From: G963667975 sp963677395
GTDB taxonomy: Bacteria; Bacteroidota; Bacteroidia; Bacteroidales; G963667975
Assembly: GCA_963677395.2 (NCBI GenBank)
Contig: OY781965.2
Coordinates: 2,852,001 to 2,916,000, forward strand
Direction of reading: 5' to 3'
Length of the DNA: 64,000 nucleotides
Under the pieces are notes generated by a model. The model saw nothing but the letters and a program-made list of their open reading frames with translations. It had not been told where the DNA came from and ran no database searches. Shown piece by piece: positions 1 through 7,538 of the stretch. The translations under genes were made by a program, and so were the position numbers. The first letter of the stretch is position 1. Every line of letters starts with the position of its first letter.

Positions 1-1588
1 TGGTTCCTGTTACCTGCTGACTTAATCCCATTCCGGTTGCAATCATCGAAGTAGGAGAAGTTGCATAAAGATACGCTGCTTCTGTCAATTTTGATATTGA
101 AACTCCGGTAATTTCTTCAACAATCTCCGGCGTATATTTTTCTGTCTGTAATTTAAGAAGCTTAAAGGCTTCCATCCCGCCATCCACACGTGTTTCAATA
201 AAGTTTTCATCAATCATATTATCACGAATAATAATATGAATTAAGCCATTATGGAGTGCCACATCTGTTCCCAGCTTTGGTTGTAACCAAAGGGTTGAAT
301 ACTTTACCAGGGGAGTCCAGCGCGGGTCAATCACAATGATTTTCATTCCTTTTGCTGCTCCACGTTTTACATAAGTAGCGGTAATCGGGTGAGTTTCTAT
401 AATATTATTTCCTGTAACCAACAAACAGTCACAATTTTCAAAATCTACAATTGAATTACTTCCGGCACCATCTCCAATTGAACGCAGCATAGCTGTCACT
501 GTTGATGCATGGCATAAACGAGTACAGTAGTCCACATTATTATTGCCGAAAACAGTACGAATAAACTTCTGAAAGAGGTAGTTATCTTCATTTGTACACT
601 TTGCTGATGAGTAACCTGCCAAAGCCTTTGTACCATGTCTTCTTTTGATTTCTGTAAATTTCGAAGCAATCAAACTCATTGCGTCTTCCCAGGAAGCTTT
701 GCAGAATTCACCATTCTCCTGACGAATCAAAGGATGAGTCAGACGTTTTTCACTATTCACAAACTCATAACCAAAGCGCCCTTTTACACATAAACGACCA
801 TCGTTGGGCAAAACTCCTTCTACCCCATTGGAGCGAACAATCTTTCCATTCTTTTCCCAAAGTTCAATCTGGCAACCCACACCACAATACGGACAGGTTG
901 TAAGTGTTTTGTGAACAATTTCATTAACCTTAACCTTACTACGGTGAGGTTTTTCAACAATAGCTCCAGTAGGGCAAAGTTGAATACATTCTCCGCACCC
1001 ATCGCATTCCGATTCGTTCCAGACTCCCAAGCCTGCAACAATGTATGCAGACAAGCCTCGTTCGGTAAATGTGAGAACGCTTTTCCCCTGAATTTCCTCA
1101 CAGGCTTTGATACAGCGGAAGCATTTGATGCATTTTGAAGCATCATAAGTCAGAACTGGAGAGGTATCTTCAACAGGATAATTCAGCGATTTCCAAACAG
1201 AAGGATATTTACGATTTTCGGATTTATCCAGATTGTAGCGTACAACAAGTTCCGTAAGTTCATCATTGTATGCCCCATCTGACTCTTCATTATGTTCCGA
1301 AATAAGATATTCCAGAACCTCTCGGCGAGACTCTTCCAATTCATCATCAAAAGCCGTTACCTCCATCCCTTCCTGCACTTTTACTGTACAAGAAGCAATC
1401 AAACCATTCATATTCTGAATCTTCACCAAACATAAACGACATGCACCCGTAGGTGTCAGCCTTTTATGATAGCAAAGCGACGGAATTATTACTCCATGAT
1501 CTTTTGCAACCTGAAGTAAAATTGAACCTTCCGGAGCTGTGATTTTTTTCCCGTCGAGTAAAAAAGTAATGTCTTTTTGCATAAGCAT
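1..1588 (-). CDS. fdhA: NAD-dependent formate dehydrogenase catalytic (alpha) subunit, partial (C-terminus off window)
   Basis: Molybdopterin (bis-MGD) oxidoreductase that would oxidise formate to CO2 and pass electrons through Fe-S clusters to the NuoE/NuoF-like diaphorase subunits encoded upstream. About 529 residues are visible and the frame is open to the window edge. N-terminal NuoG-like [2Fe-2S] domain has Cys39, 50, 53, 67; two 4Fe-4S motifs follow at Cys153-163 and 195-205; the Mo-enzyme [4Fe-4S] motif is Cys232, 235, 239, 267. The active-site motif YCTRLCHAS (about 355-362) carries Cys359 where E. coli FdhF has Sec, so this is the Cys type. The usual His-Cys3 cluster segment after the 2Fe-2S domain has no Cys (around His99). 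The start is 1588 or the in-frame ATG at 1582. Formate as substrate is inferred from motif and context. Confidence 0.85.
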   Translation of the reverse strand, partial: MLMQKDITFLLDGKKITAPEGSILLQVAKDHGVIIPSLCYHKRLTPTGACRLCLVKIQNMNGLIASCTVKVQEGMEVTAFDDELEESRREVLEYLISEHNEESDGAYNDELTELVVRYNLDKSENRKYPSVWKSLNYPVEDTSPVLTYDASKCIKCFRCIKACEEIQGKSVLTFTERGLSAYIVAGLGVWNESECDGCGECIQLCPTGAIVEKPHRSKVKVNEIVHKTLTTCPYCGVGCQIELWEKNGKIVRSNGVEGVLPNDGRLCVKGRFGYEFVNSEKRLTHPLIRQENGEFCKASWEDAMSLIASKFTEIKRRHGTKALAGYSSAKCTNEDNYLFQKFIRTVFGNNNVDYCTRLCHASTVTAMLRSIGDGAGSNSIVDFENCDCLLVTGNNIIETHPITATYVKRGAAKGMKIIVIDPRWTPLVKYSTLWLQPKLGTDVALHNGLIHIIIRDNMIDENFIETRVDGGMEAFKLLKLQTEKYTPEIVEEITGVSISKLTEAAYLYATSPTSMIATGMGLSQQVTGT

Positions 1589-1606
1589 TTAATTGATTCA
1601 GAAATA

Positions 1607-1921
1607 CTAGAAGAGTCCGGTAAAGTTCGGGAAAATACCTTTCGTCATTCCTTTCATTTCCGATTCAAAAATCTTATCCGCCTTTTCAATTGCCTTATTC
1701 ACAGCAAGAGTAACCAGTTCTTCAATCTTTTCTTTGTCTCCCTCTTTTATCAACGCTTCATTGATTGAAATTTGTCTGATTTTCTTATTGCCATTGGCAG
1801 TAACAATCACTTTTCCATTTTCGGCATCAGCTTCAACATAGATATTTTCCAGCCTCGCCTTTGACTCATCCATTAATTTCTGAGCTTCTCTCAATTTGTT
1901 AAACATGTCGAACATAGCCAT
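1607..1921 (-). CDS. ybaB: YbaB/EbfC family nucleoid-associated protein
   Basis: A 104-residue protein of the YbaB/EbfC DNA-binding family (family members are usually about 100-110 aa, dimeric, and bind DNA non-specifically). An N-terminal helix rich in Lys and Glu (MAMFDMFNKLREAQKLMDES) precedes a central strand segment (KVIVTANGNKKIRQISI) and a C-terminal helix with AVNKAIEKADKIFESEM. It lies between the NuoF-like gene (6 bp upstream) and the catalytic subunit gene (about 18 bp downstream), in the same direction, so it is probably part of the formate dehydrogenase transcript. YbaB is more usually found near dnaX/recR, so this placement is odd. The family call is firm; a role in the dehydrogenase operon is only suggested by position. 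Confidence 0.85.
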   Translation of the reverse strand: MAMFDMFNKLREAQKLMDESKARLENIYVEADAENGKVIVTANGNKKIRQISINEALIKEGDKEKIEELVTLAVNKAIEKADKIFESEMKGMTKGIFPNFTGLF

Positions 1922-1926
1922 TATTT

Positions 1927-3174
1927 TTATTGAGTTTCTAATATTAATTCATGCTTAAAGTATCGCAGTATACTTTTGATAGGAAGTATAGGCGATTGCC
2001 CAAGTGGGCACAACGAGGTTTTGGACATCATGGTAGCCTGTTTTTCCAGTTCTGTGAGTAAACGTTCGTCACCCTCGCTACAGAATCGGTCAAACAGAAG
2101 CAAAAGCTGCTTGCAGCCCACCCTGCATGGGACACATTTCCCACAAGATTCATGTTTAAAGAACTCCAGTATCGACTTTAAAACACCCGTTAAAAGTGTT
2201 TGATCATCAATCACTATGACTGCACCTGAGCCTAACGTTGCACCCTTTTCTTTCAAAAGATCATAGCCCAAGGGGTAATCCAGCATACTTGCATCTACAA
2301 AAGTTCCGGCGGCACCGCCAAGCAAAATAGCTTTGAGCTCTTTACCCTCTTTCATTCCTCCGGCATAATCACCAATAAGCGACCGGAGTGTAATTCCAAG
2401 TGCAACTTCCACATAACCGGGTTTTTTCACGTTTCCGCTAATGGTAAATATCTTGGTACCTGGTGTCTTTTCGGTTCCCATCTGGATGTACCATTCAGCA
2501 CCATTCTCTATTATTGACGGAAAATGAGACAGCGTTTCAACATTATTAATCAAAGTAGGCTTTCCCCATAGACCTTTTTCAGCCGGAAATGGAGGTTTAA
2601 TTCGCGGATAGCCACGCTTACCTTCCAGCGATTCGAGCAAGGTAAGTTCTTCTCCACAGAGGTATGAACCAGCACCAGGCTTTACTTCTATCGAAAAAGA
2701 ATAATCACTTCCAAGTATCTTTTCTCCAATAAAACCTGCAGTTACAGCGTCGTTTATCGCCTTCTGAATTCGTTGGATGCAAAGTGTATATTCCCCACGA
2801 ATATAGATATACCCTTTTCGGGCAGAAACAGCATAACCAGCAATCAGCATTCCTTCAATAAGCAAGTGAGGATCCTGCTCCATGATAATCCTGTCCTTAA
2901 ACGTTCCCGGTTCACCTTCATCGGCATTACACACTACATAGCCATAGTTTCCAGGAGTATTCTGACTGGTAAATCTATTTTTCAATCCTGTCGAAAATCC
3001 TGCGCCACCTCTGCCTCTGAGCCCTGCCCGTAATACTTCATCAATGATTTGTTCAGAATTCTGATTGAGTGCCTTTTTAAGAGCACAATAGCCACCCCTG
3101 TCGATATAATCCTGAATATTTTCAGGATCAATCAATCCAATGTTTTTCAACGCTATACGGGTTTCTTTTGGCAT
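1927..3174 (-). CDS. fdhB: NuoF-like NADH-binding diaphorase subunit of formate dehydrogenase
   Basis: 415 residues, matching the NuoF core of complex I and of NAD-linked formate dehydrogenases and hydrogenases. It should bind FMN and NAD(H) and one [4Fe-4S] cluster, transferring electrons from the catalytic subunit to NAD+. Visible motifs are GLRGRGGAGFSTG (about residues 51-63, FMN/NADH site), GAGSYLCGEELTLLESLEGKRG (flavin site), KPTLINNVETL, and the C-terminal cluster motif SCGKCVPCR followed by a distant Cys in LCPLGQSP. There is no N-terminal thioredoxin-like extension and no C-terminal 2x[4Fe-4S] ferredoxin tail of the kind found in bifurcating HydB proteins, so a simple NAD-linked enzyme is more likely than an electron-bifurcating one. 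It is 15 bp downstream of the NuoE-like gene. Confidence 0.88.
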   Translation of the reverse strand: MPKETRIALKNIGLIDPENIQDYIDRGGYCALKKALNQNSEQIIDEVLRAGLRGRGGAGFSTGLKNRFTSQNTPGNYGYVVCNADEGEPGTFKDRIIMEQDPHLLIEGMLIAGYAVSARKGYIYIRGEYTLCIQRIQKAINDAVTAGFIGEKILGSDYSFSIEVKPGAGSYLCGEELTLLESLEGKRGYPRIKPPFPAEKGLWGKPTLINNVETLSHFPSIIENGAEWYIQMGTEKTPGTKIFTISGNVKKPGYVEVALGITLRSLIGDYAGGMKEGKELKAILLGGAAGTFVDASMLDYPLGYDLLKEKGATLGSGAVIVIDDQTLLTGVLKSILEFFKHESCGKCVPCRVGCKQLLLLFDRFCSEGDERLLTELEKQATMMSKTSLCPLGQSPILPIKSILRYFKHELILETQ

Positions 3175-3189
3175 GGACAGAGGTTTAGG

Positions 3190-3645
3190 TTACTTATTCT
3201 TGTACATTTCAATAATCTCTTTCACCAATTCAGGTGTGAGATTCCCATAATAGGATTCGTTTACCATCATGCTTACCGCATCGCCACAACGTCCAAGACA
3301 TTCTGAGACCTCAAGGGTAAACAACTTGTCCCCGGTCGTTTTCCCGATTTCAACATTCAGAACCTCCTTTAATGTATCAAAAATGATTGAAGATTTCAGC
3401 ATTCTGCAAACCGGTGACTGACAAACCCTGATAATATATTTACCACGAGGCTTTATGCTAAACATTGTATAATATGTTGCTACTCCATAAACTGAGCTCA
3501 GCGAAATATTGAGATACTTTGCAACATTTCGCATTGCTTCATCAGTTAAATAGTGCTCCGGATGAGCATCCTGAAGGGCATGCAAAATCTGTAGCATATT
3601 ATTTTTCTGAGGATTAAACTTTTGTAAAAGTTCTTGTGTAAACAT
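3190..3645 (-). CDS. fdhC: NuoE-like [2Fe-2S] subunit of formate dehydrogenase
   Basis: 151 residues, thioredoxin-like ferredoxin family (complex I 24-kDa/NuoE). It carries one [2Fe-2S] cluster between the NuoF-like flavoprotein and the rest of the enzyme. The four expected Cys ligands are visible as CQSPVC (about residues 75-80) and CLGRC (about 116-120). The N-terminal helical bundle contains LTDEAMRNVAKYLNISLSSVYGVATYYTMF, typical of the family. It is the first gene of the leftward operon NuoE-NuoF-YbaB-catalytic subunit. I found no exact TAnnTTTG promoter element in the short stretch upstream of it. Confidence 0.88.
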   Translation of the reverse strand: MFTQELLQKFNPQKNNMLQILHALQDAHPEHYLTDEAMRNVAKYLNISLSSVYGVATYYTMFSIKPRGKYIIRVCQSPVCRMLKSSIIFDTLKEVLNVEIGKTTGDKLFTLEVSECLGRCGDAVSMMVNESYYGNLTPELVKEIIEMYKNK

Positions 3646-3948
3646 AAAACCCCTTAATTTCGAAGGATAAATTTACATTCAAAACACGTCTAAACCAAGC
3701 TTTAATGTAAATTTAATGTAGAGCCATCAATAAATAGAATCACAAACAATTAACAGACAAATACTTAACATAAATAAACTCTATATCTTTCATTACAAAC
3801 TCTCTTTGTAAATAATTTTAACAAAAAAAATACACATAGTTGTTAAATCTCTTGCAACCGTAGTGTATATCGTGTGTCTAAAGTTAGACAATTATAGAAA
3901 CTGCTATTAAAAAAATTAAAGCAGTAACCAACTAAACTCTTAGATGCC
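3646..3948. other. Intergenic region between divergent fdh operon and 66-aa ORF
   Basis: 303 bp of very AT-rich DNA between divergent genes; it must carry the promoters of both. No long inverted repeat or RNA gene is evident. A short dyad TCTAAAGTTAGA lies at about 3877-3888, just ahead of the small gene. No exact TAnnTTTG element was found for either side. Confidence 0.5.
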
Positions 3949-4149
3949 ATGTTCGATAAATACAGAGACTTTTTCATTAGAATTGGAGATCATTACTCTC
4001 TTATAGAATTAGAAATTGCGGGTTTTGAATTTATTTCTGAAACAGATAAATTTTTCCTGTATAGATTTAACGCAGAACTCTACTTTCTGAAAAAAGAAAC
4101 AATTCGAATGGAAGGCATAAAGAAACATCAATTATACCATATCGGTTAA
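3949..4149 (+). CDS. Small protein of unknown function (66 aa)
   Basis: I do not recognise this protein. It starts at ATG 3949 (another ATG at 3944 is in a different frame) and encodes 66 residues rich in aromatic amino acids (MFDKYRDFFIRIGDHYSLIE at the start), with no signal peptide, Cys pairs or membrane segment. It stands alone between a 300-bp leader and a strong intrinsic terminator that begins about 37 bp after its stop, which is why I regard it as a real transcription unit. It could be a small regulatory protein or a widespread unannotated family. Confidence 0.6.
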   Translation: MFDKYRDFFIRIGDHYSLIELEIAGFEFISETDKFFLYRFNAELYFLKKETIRMEGIKKHQLYHIG

Positions 4150-4185
4150 TTAATCAACGCTAACATACTCATTTGCTAAACAAGG

Positions 4186-4217
4186 CTGCCCGGATTTTTT
4201 TCGGGCAGTTTTTTTTT
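4186..4217 (+). terminator. Strong intrinsic terminator after the 66-aa gene
   Basis: Perfect GC-rich stem CTGCCCG / CGGGCAG (4186-4192 with 4202-4208) around an A/T loop, followed directly by a run of nine T. It should stop rightward transcription of the small gene before the inositol monophosphatase promoter. Confidence 0.92.
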
Positions 4218-4254
4218 ATAATTCGACTAATAAATCCTTCTAACAGCAAATCTC

Positions 4255-4262
4255 TACCTTTG
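4255..4262 (+). promoter_or_regulatory. Bacteroidota -7 element TACCTTTG upstream of suhB
   Basis: Matches the Bacteroidota primary-sigma -7 consensus TAnnTTTG and ends 14 bp before the ATG at 4277, implying a very short 5' leader. No clear TTG -33 element is visible at the usual spacing. Confidence 0.6.
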
Positions 4263-4276
4263 CAAAAAAAACAGTT

Positions 4277-5101
4277 ATGGAAACGCTCAACCATAAATCA
4301 ATTTGCCTGCAAGCAATTGATACTATAAAACAAACAGGCTTGTTTATCTTAAATGAGCGCAAAAGCTTCTCCCCAAATAATGTAGAAGTTAAAGGCTCTC
4401 ATGATTATGTAAGCTATGTTGATAAAACTGCCGAAAAACAACTTGTAGATGGATTAAAAATGATTCTTCCTGAAGCAGGTTTTATTACCGAGGAACAAAC
4501 TGTTACTCAGGAAAACAAATACTATAACTGGATAATTGATCCTCTGGATGGAACCACAAATTTTATACACGGATTACCTCTTTACTCAATAAGTGTTGCT
4601 TTACGTGAAGGCGAAAATCTTATAATGGGCGTAGTGTATGAAATTAATCTTGATGAGTGTTTTTATGCATGGAAAGATGGTGGAGCTTATTTAAATGGCA
4701 AATCAATTTCTGTTACAAACACAGACGATCTGGATAATTCTCTCATTGCTACAGGCTTTCCTTATTACGATTATTCCCGGCTTTCTCAATACATGAAATT
4801 ATTCGAAGACTTGATGCAACACACACGAGGAATACGCCGCCTTGGATCTGCTGCCGTTGATTTAGCGTATGTTGCGTGTGGTCGTTTCGAAGTATTCTAC
4901 GAATATGGACTTCGTCCCTGGGATGTAGCTGCAGGAGCACTTATTGTTCAGGAAGCAGGTGGTATTGTTACCGATTTCAATAATGAAAATAACTTTCTGT
5001 TTGGAAAAGAATTAATTGCCTCAAATAAAGGAGTTTTTGTTGAATTCAGCAAAAAGCTTCAGCATTATATGAACAATTCAATACTGCCTTCACGACCATA
5101 A
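4277..5101 (+). CDS. suhB: Inositol monophosphatase family protein
   Basis: 274 residues, the usual length for the Mg2+-dependent, Li+-sensitive inositol monophosphatase family (SuhB/CysQ superfamily). It should hydrolyse inositol-1-phosphate or a related sugar or nucleotide phosphate in the cytoplasm. The metal-binding motif WIIDPLDGTTNFIHGLP spans about residues 85-101, Glu72-Glu73 precede it (ITEEQT), and the C-terminal signature RPWDVAAGALIVQEAGG is present near residue 213. The exact substrate (inositol phosphate, or 3'-phosphoadenosine phosphate as in CysQ) cannot be read from the sequence. APS reductase is encoded 8 kb away, but not in an operon with it. It has its own promoter element and a terminator upstream, so it is transcribed separately from the 66-aa gene. 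Confidence 0.88.
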   Translation: METLNHKSICLQAIDTIKQTGLFILNERKSFSPNNVEVKGSHDYVSYVDKTAEKQLVDGLKMILPEAGFITEEQTVTQENKYYNWIIDPLDGTTNFIHGLPLYSISVALREGENLIMGVVYEINLDECFYAWKDGGAYLNGKSISVTNTDDLDNSLIATGFPYYDYSRLSQYMKLFEDLMQHTRGIRRLGSAAVDLAYVACGRFEVFYEYGLRPWDVAAGALIVQEAGGIVTDFNNENNFLFGKELIASNKGVFVEFSKKLQHYMNNSILPSRP

Positions 5102-5147
5102 TCACTGAAGCTATAGATTCGGAATAAAATATTTCCCCATTTTGAGC

Positions 5148-5155
5148 TATTTTTG
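5148..5155 (+). promoter_or_regulatory. Bacteroidota -7 element TATTTTTG upstream of pcrA
   Basis: Consensus TAnnTTTG. Its last three bases are an in-frame TTG that could be mistaken for the start codon of the helicase; transcription would start a few bases downstream, so the TTG at 5174 is the better start. Confidence 0.6.
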
Positions 5156-5173
5156 CGAAAAAAATTAAGTGCT

Positions 5174-7516
5174 TTGAAAAACATACTCGATCAGTTAAAC
5201 AAAGAACAACGTGCTGCTGCTGAATGCATTAAAGGCCCTGTAATGATAATTGCCGGTGCCGGATCAGGAAAAACCCGAGCCCTCACCTACCGTATTGCAC
5301 ATCTTTTAGATTCAGGAGTTGATTCGTTTAATATTCTTGCTCTTACCTTTACCAATAAAGCTGCCCGTGAAATGAAAGAACGTATCATCAGCCTTGTAGA
5401 TGATGGTGATGCAAAAAATGTTTGGATGGGCACATTTCACTCTGTTTTTGCCCGTATTCTGCGTTTTGAAGCCGAACGGTTAGGCTATCCTAAATCATTT
5501 GCAATATATGATACTGACGACTCAAAAAGTCTTATCAAGAGTATTGTAAAAGACATGAATCTCGACCCTAAAATGTATGCTCCGGGTATGGTTTTAGGAA
5601 GAATTTCCTCTGCAAAAAGCAGCCTGATTTCACATATTGACTATAACGATAATTCAGAATTTCGTCAGCAGGATAAACAGTCCGGAAAATCTCAAATTGG
5701 AGAAATCTTTACACAATATAATCTTCGGCTGAAACGCTCAGGTGCTATGGATTTTGATGATTTACTTTTCAACACCAACATCTTATTGCGTGATTTTCCT
5801 GAAGTTCTCTATAAATATCAAAGCAAATTCAAATATATACTCGTTGATGAGTATCAGGATACAAATTTTGCTCAATACCTCATTATTAAGCAATTAGCAG
5901 CCAGACTTGAAAATATTTGTGTGGTAGGTGACGATGCCCAAAGTATCTACGGTTTTCGGGGAGCAAACATCCAAAACATTCTCAACTTCAAACGCGATTA
6001 TCCTGAAGCCAAAATTTTTAAACTGGAACAAAACTATCGTTCAACCCAAAATATTGTTAATGCAGCCAACTCTCTGATTGACAAAAATCGTGATCAGATA
6101 AAGAAGACTATCTTCACCGAAAATGAACCCGGAGATAAAATCAAGCTCTTTAAATCTCCTTCTGATGGAGAAGAAGCTATGCAGATTGCAAATTCAATTT
6201 TTGAGCTAAAGATGAATCATCAACTTAAAAATGATGCATTTGCAATTCTTTACAGAACAAACGCGCAATCAAGAACGTTTGAAGAAGCCTTACGTAAACT
6301 CAATTTACCTTATCGAATTTATGGAGGTTTATCCTTTTATAAACGCAAGGAAATCAAGGATGTGCTTTGCTACTTCCGATTGGTGGTGAACCATGAAGAT
6401 GAAGAAGCAATGATTCGGATCATTAACTACCCGACCAGAGGAATCGGGAACACAACTATTGACCGTTTACGAATAGCAGCAGATCAGACCGGAGTAAGTT
6501 TATGGACCGTAGTAAACAACATCTATGCTTTTAATACGGGTATAAATACCGGTATTGCCAGTAAAATAAAAGCTTTTGCTGATATGATTGAAAGTCTGGC
6601 AATACAATCACAAAAGAAAAATGCATTTGAAAGTGCACATCAAATAGTTCTCGCCTCCGGAATTTTTCGCGAATTAAAAGAAAATGATACCGACGAAGAC
6701 GAAAACCGTGCTGACAATATTGAAGAGCTGCTCAATGCAATTCAGGATTTTTCCGTTCGTCCACGTGAAAATGCGGAAGATACTGATATCCCATTATCGA
6801 ATAATGAATTACGCACTCTTGATGAATTCTTACAAGAAGTTTCTTTGCTAACCGATGCAGATGAAAAAGATGAGGATCAGAATGTTGAAAAGATTACGCT
6901 GATGACCATTCATGCATCTAAAGGATTGGAATTCCCTGTAGTTTATATTGTAGGCCTCGAAGAAAACCTTTTCCCAAACTTTCAGGCAATCAGCTCAAGA
7001 GCTGATCTGGAAGAAGAACGAAGGTTATTCTACGTAGCTATTACCCGTGCTGAGCAAAGGCTTTTTCTCTCCTATGCCGAAACACGTTTCCGCTGGGGAC
7101 AGCCTACATTTTGTGAGCCAAGCCGTTTTATTGATGATATTGACCAACAATTTATTGATCTTCCCAAAAAGAAAAAGGTTATCAACTCACTTCTTGGAGG
7201 AGGAACGAAAAATGACTTTAACAACATCTTTTCGAAACCATCAAAACCTGTTGATCCCTCAAAATCGGCTGAACCTTTCAAATTAAATGTAAAAACGACA
7301 CCTCAACCTATTTCCAAACCTGATAATTTAAGTGAAGAGGTAAGTGATTTGAACCAAATACAGCCCGGAATGAGCGTTTTTCATGAAAAATTTGGACAAG
7401 GGAAAGTACTTGAAATAGAAGGAAGTGATGCAAGCAAAAAAGCAACAGTATTTTTTAATGCTGTAGGACAAAAACAACTTCTTTTAAAATTTGCCAAATT
7501 AAGAATTGTTGGATAA
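5174..7516 (+). CDS. pcrA: ATP-dependent DNA helicase, UvrD/PcrA type
   Basis: Superfamily 1A 3'-5' helicase for repair and replication-fork processing, about 780 residues. Motifs in order: Q-motif LNKEQRAA, Walker A AGAGSGKTRAL (about residue 28), motif Ia TFTNKAAREMKER, motif II VDEYQDTN, motif III GDDAQSIYGFRGA, motif IV NYRSTQNI, motif V TIHASKGLEFPVVYIVGLEE, motif VI VAITRAEQRL. The C-terminal segment (PGMSVFHEKFGQGKVLEIEG) is the Tudor-like tail typical of PcrA. An in-frame TTG at 5153 lies inside the -7 promoter element, so I start at TTG 5174 (MKNILDQLNKEQ). An apparent proline- and serine-rich linker (about 690-730) precedes the tail. It is followed after 22 bp by the sigma-54 activator gene. 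Confidence 0.93.
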   Translation: MKNILDQLNKEQRAAAECIKGPVMIIAGAGSGKTRALTYRIAHLLDSGVDSFNILALTFTNKAAREMKERIISLVDDGDAKNVWMGTFHSVFARILRFEAERLGYPKSFAIYDTDDSKSLIKSIVKDMNLDPKMYAPGMVLGRISSAKSSLISHIDYNDNSEFRQQDKQSGKSQIGEIFTQYNLRLKRSGAMDFDDLLFNTNILLRDFPEVLYKYQSKFKYILVDEYQDTNFAQYLIIKQLAARLENICVVGDDAQSIYGFRGANIQNILNFKRDYPEAKIFKLEQNYRSTQNIVNAANSLIDKNRDQIKKTIFTENEPGDKIKLFKSPSDGEEAMQIANSIFELKMNHQLKNDAFAILYRTNAQSRTFEEALRKLNLPYRIYGGLSFYKRKEIKDVLCYFRLVVNHEDEEAMIRIINYPTRGIGNTTIDRLRIAADQTGVSLWTVVNNIYAFNTGINTGIASKIKAFADMIESLAIQSQKKNAFESAHQIVLASGIFRELKENDTDEDENRADNIEELLNAIQDFSVRPRENAEDTDIPLSNNELRTLDEFLQEVSLLTDADEKDEDQNVEKITLMTIHASKGLEFPVVYIVGLEENLFPNFQAISSRADLEEERRLFYVAITRAEQRLFLSYAETRFRWGQPTFCEPSRFIDDIDQQFIDLPKKKKVINSLLGGGTKNDFNNIFSKPSKPVDPSKSAEPFKLNVKTTPQPISKPDNLSEEVSDLNQIQPGMSVFHEKFGQGKVLEIEGSDASKKATVFFNAVGQKQLLLKFAKLRIVG

Positions 7517-7538
7517 TTAAATCTATAATCTATTCAAA

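Noticed and set aside
1927..3174. Electron-bifurcating HydB-type subunit
   Set aside because: The protein lacks both the N-terminal 2Fe-2S extension and the C-terminal ferredoxin domain of HydB; plain NuoF-like call kept.
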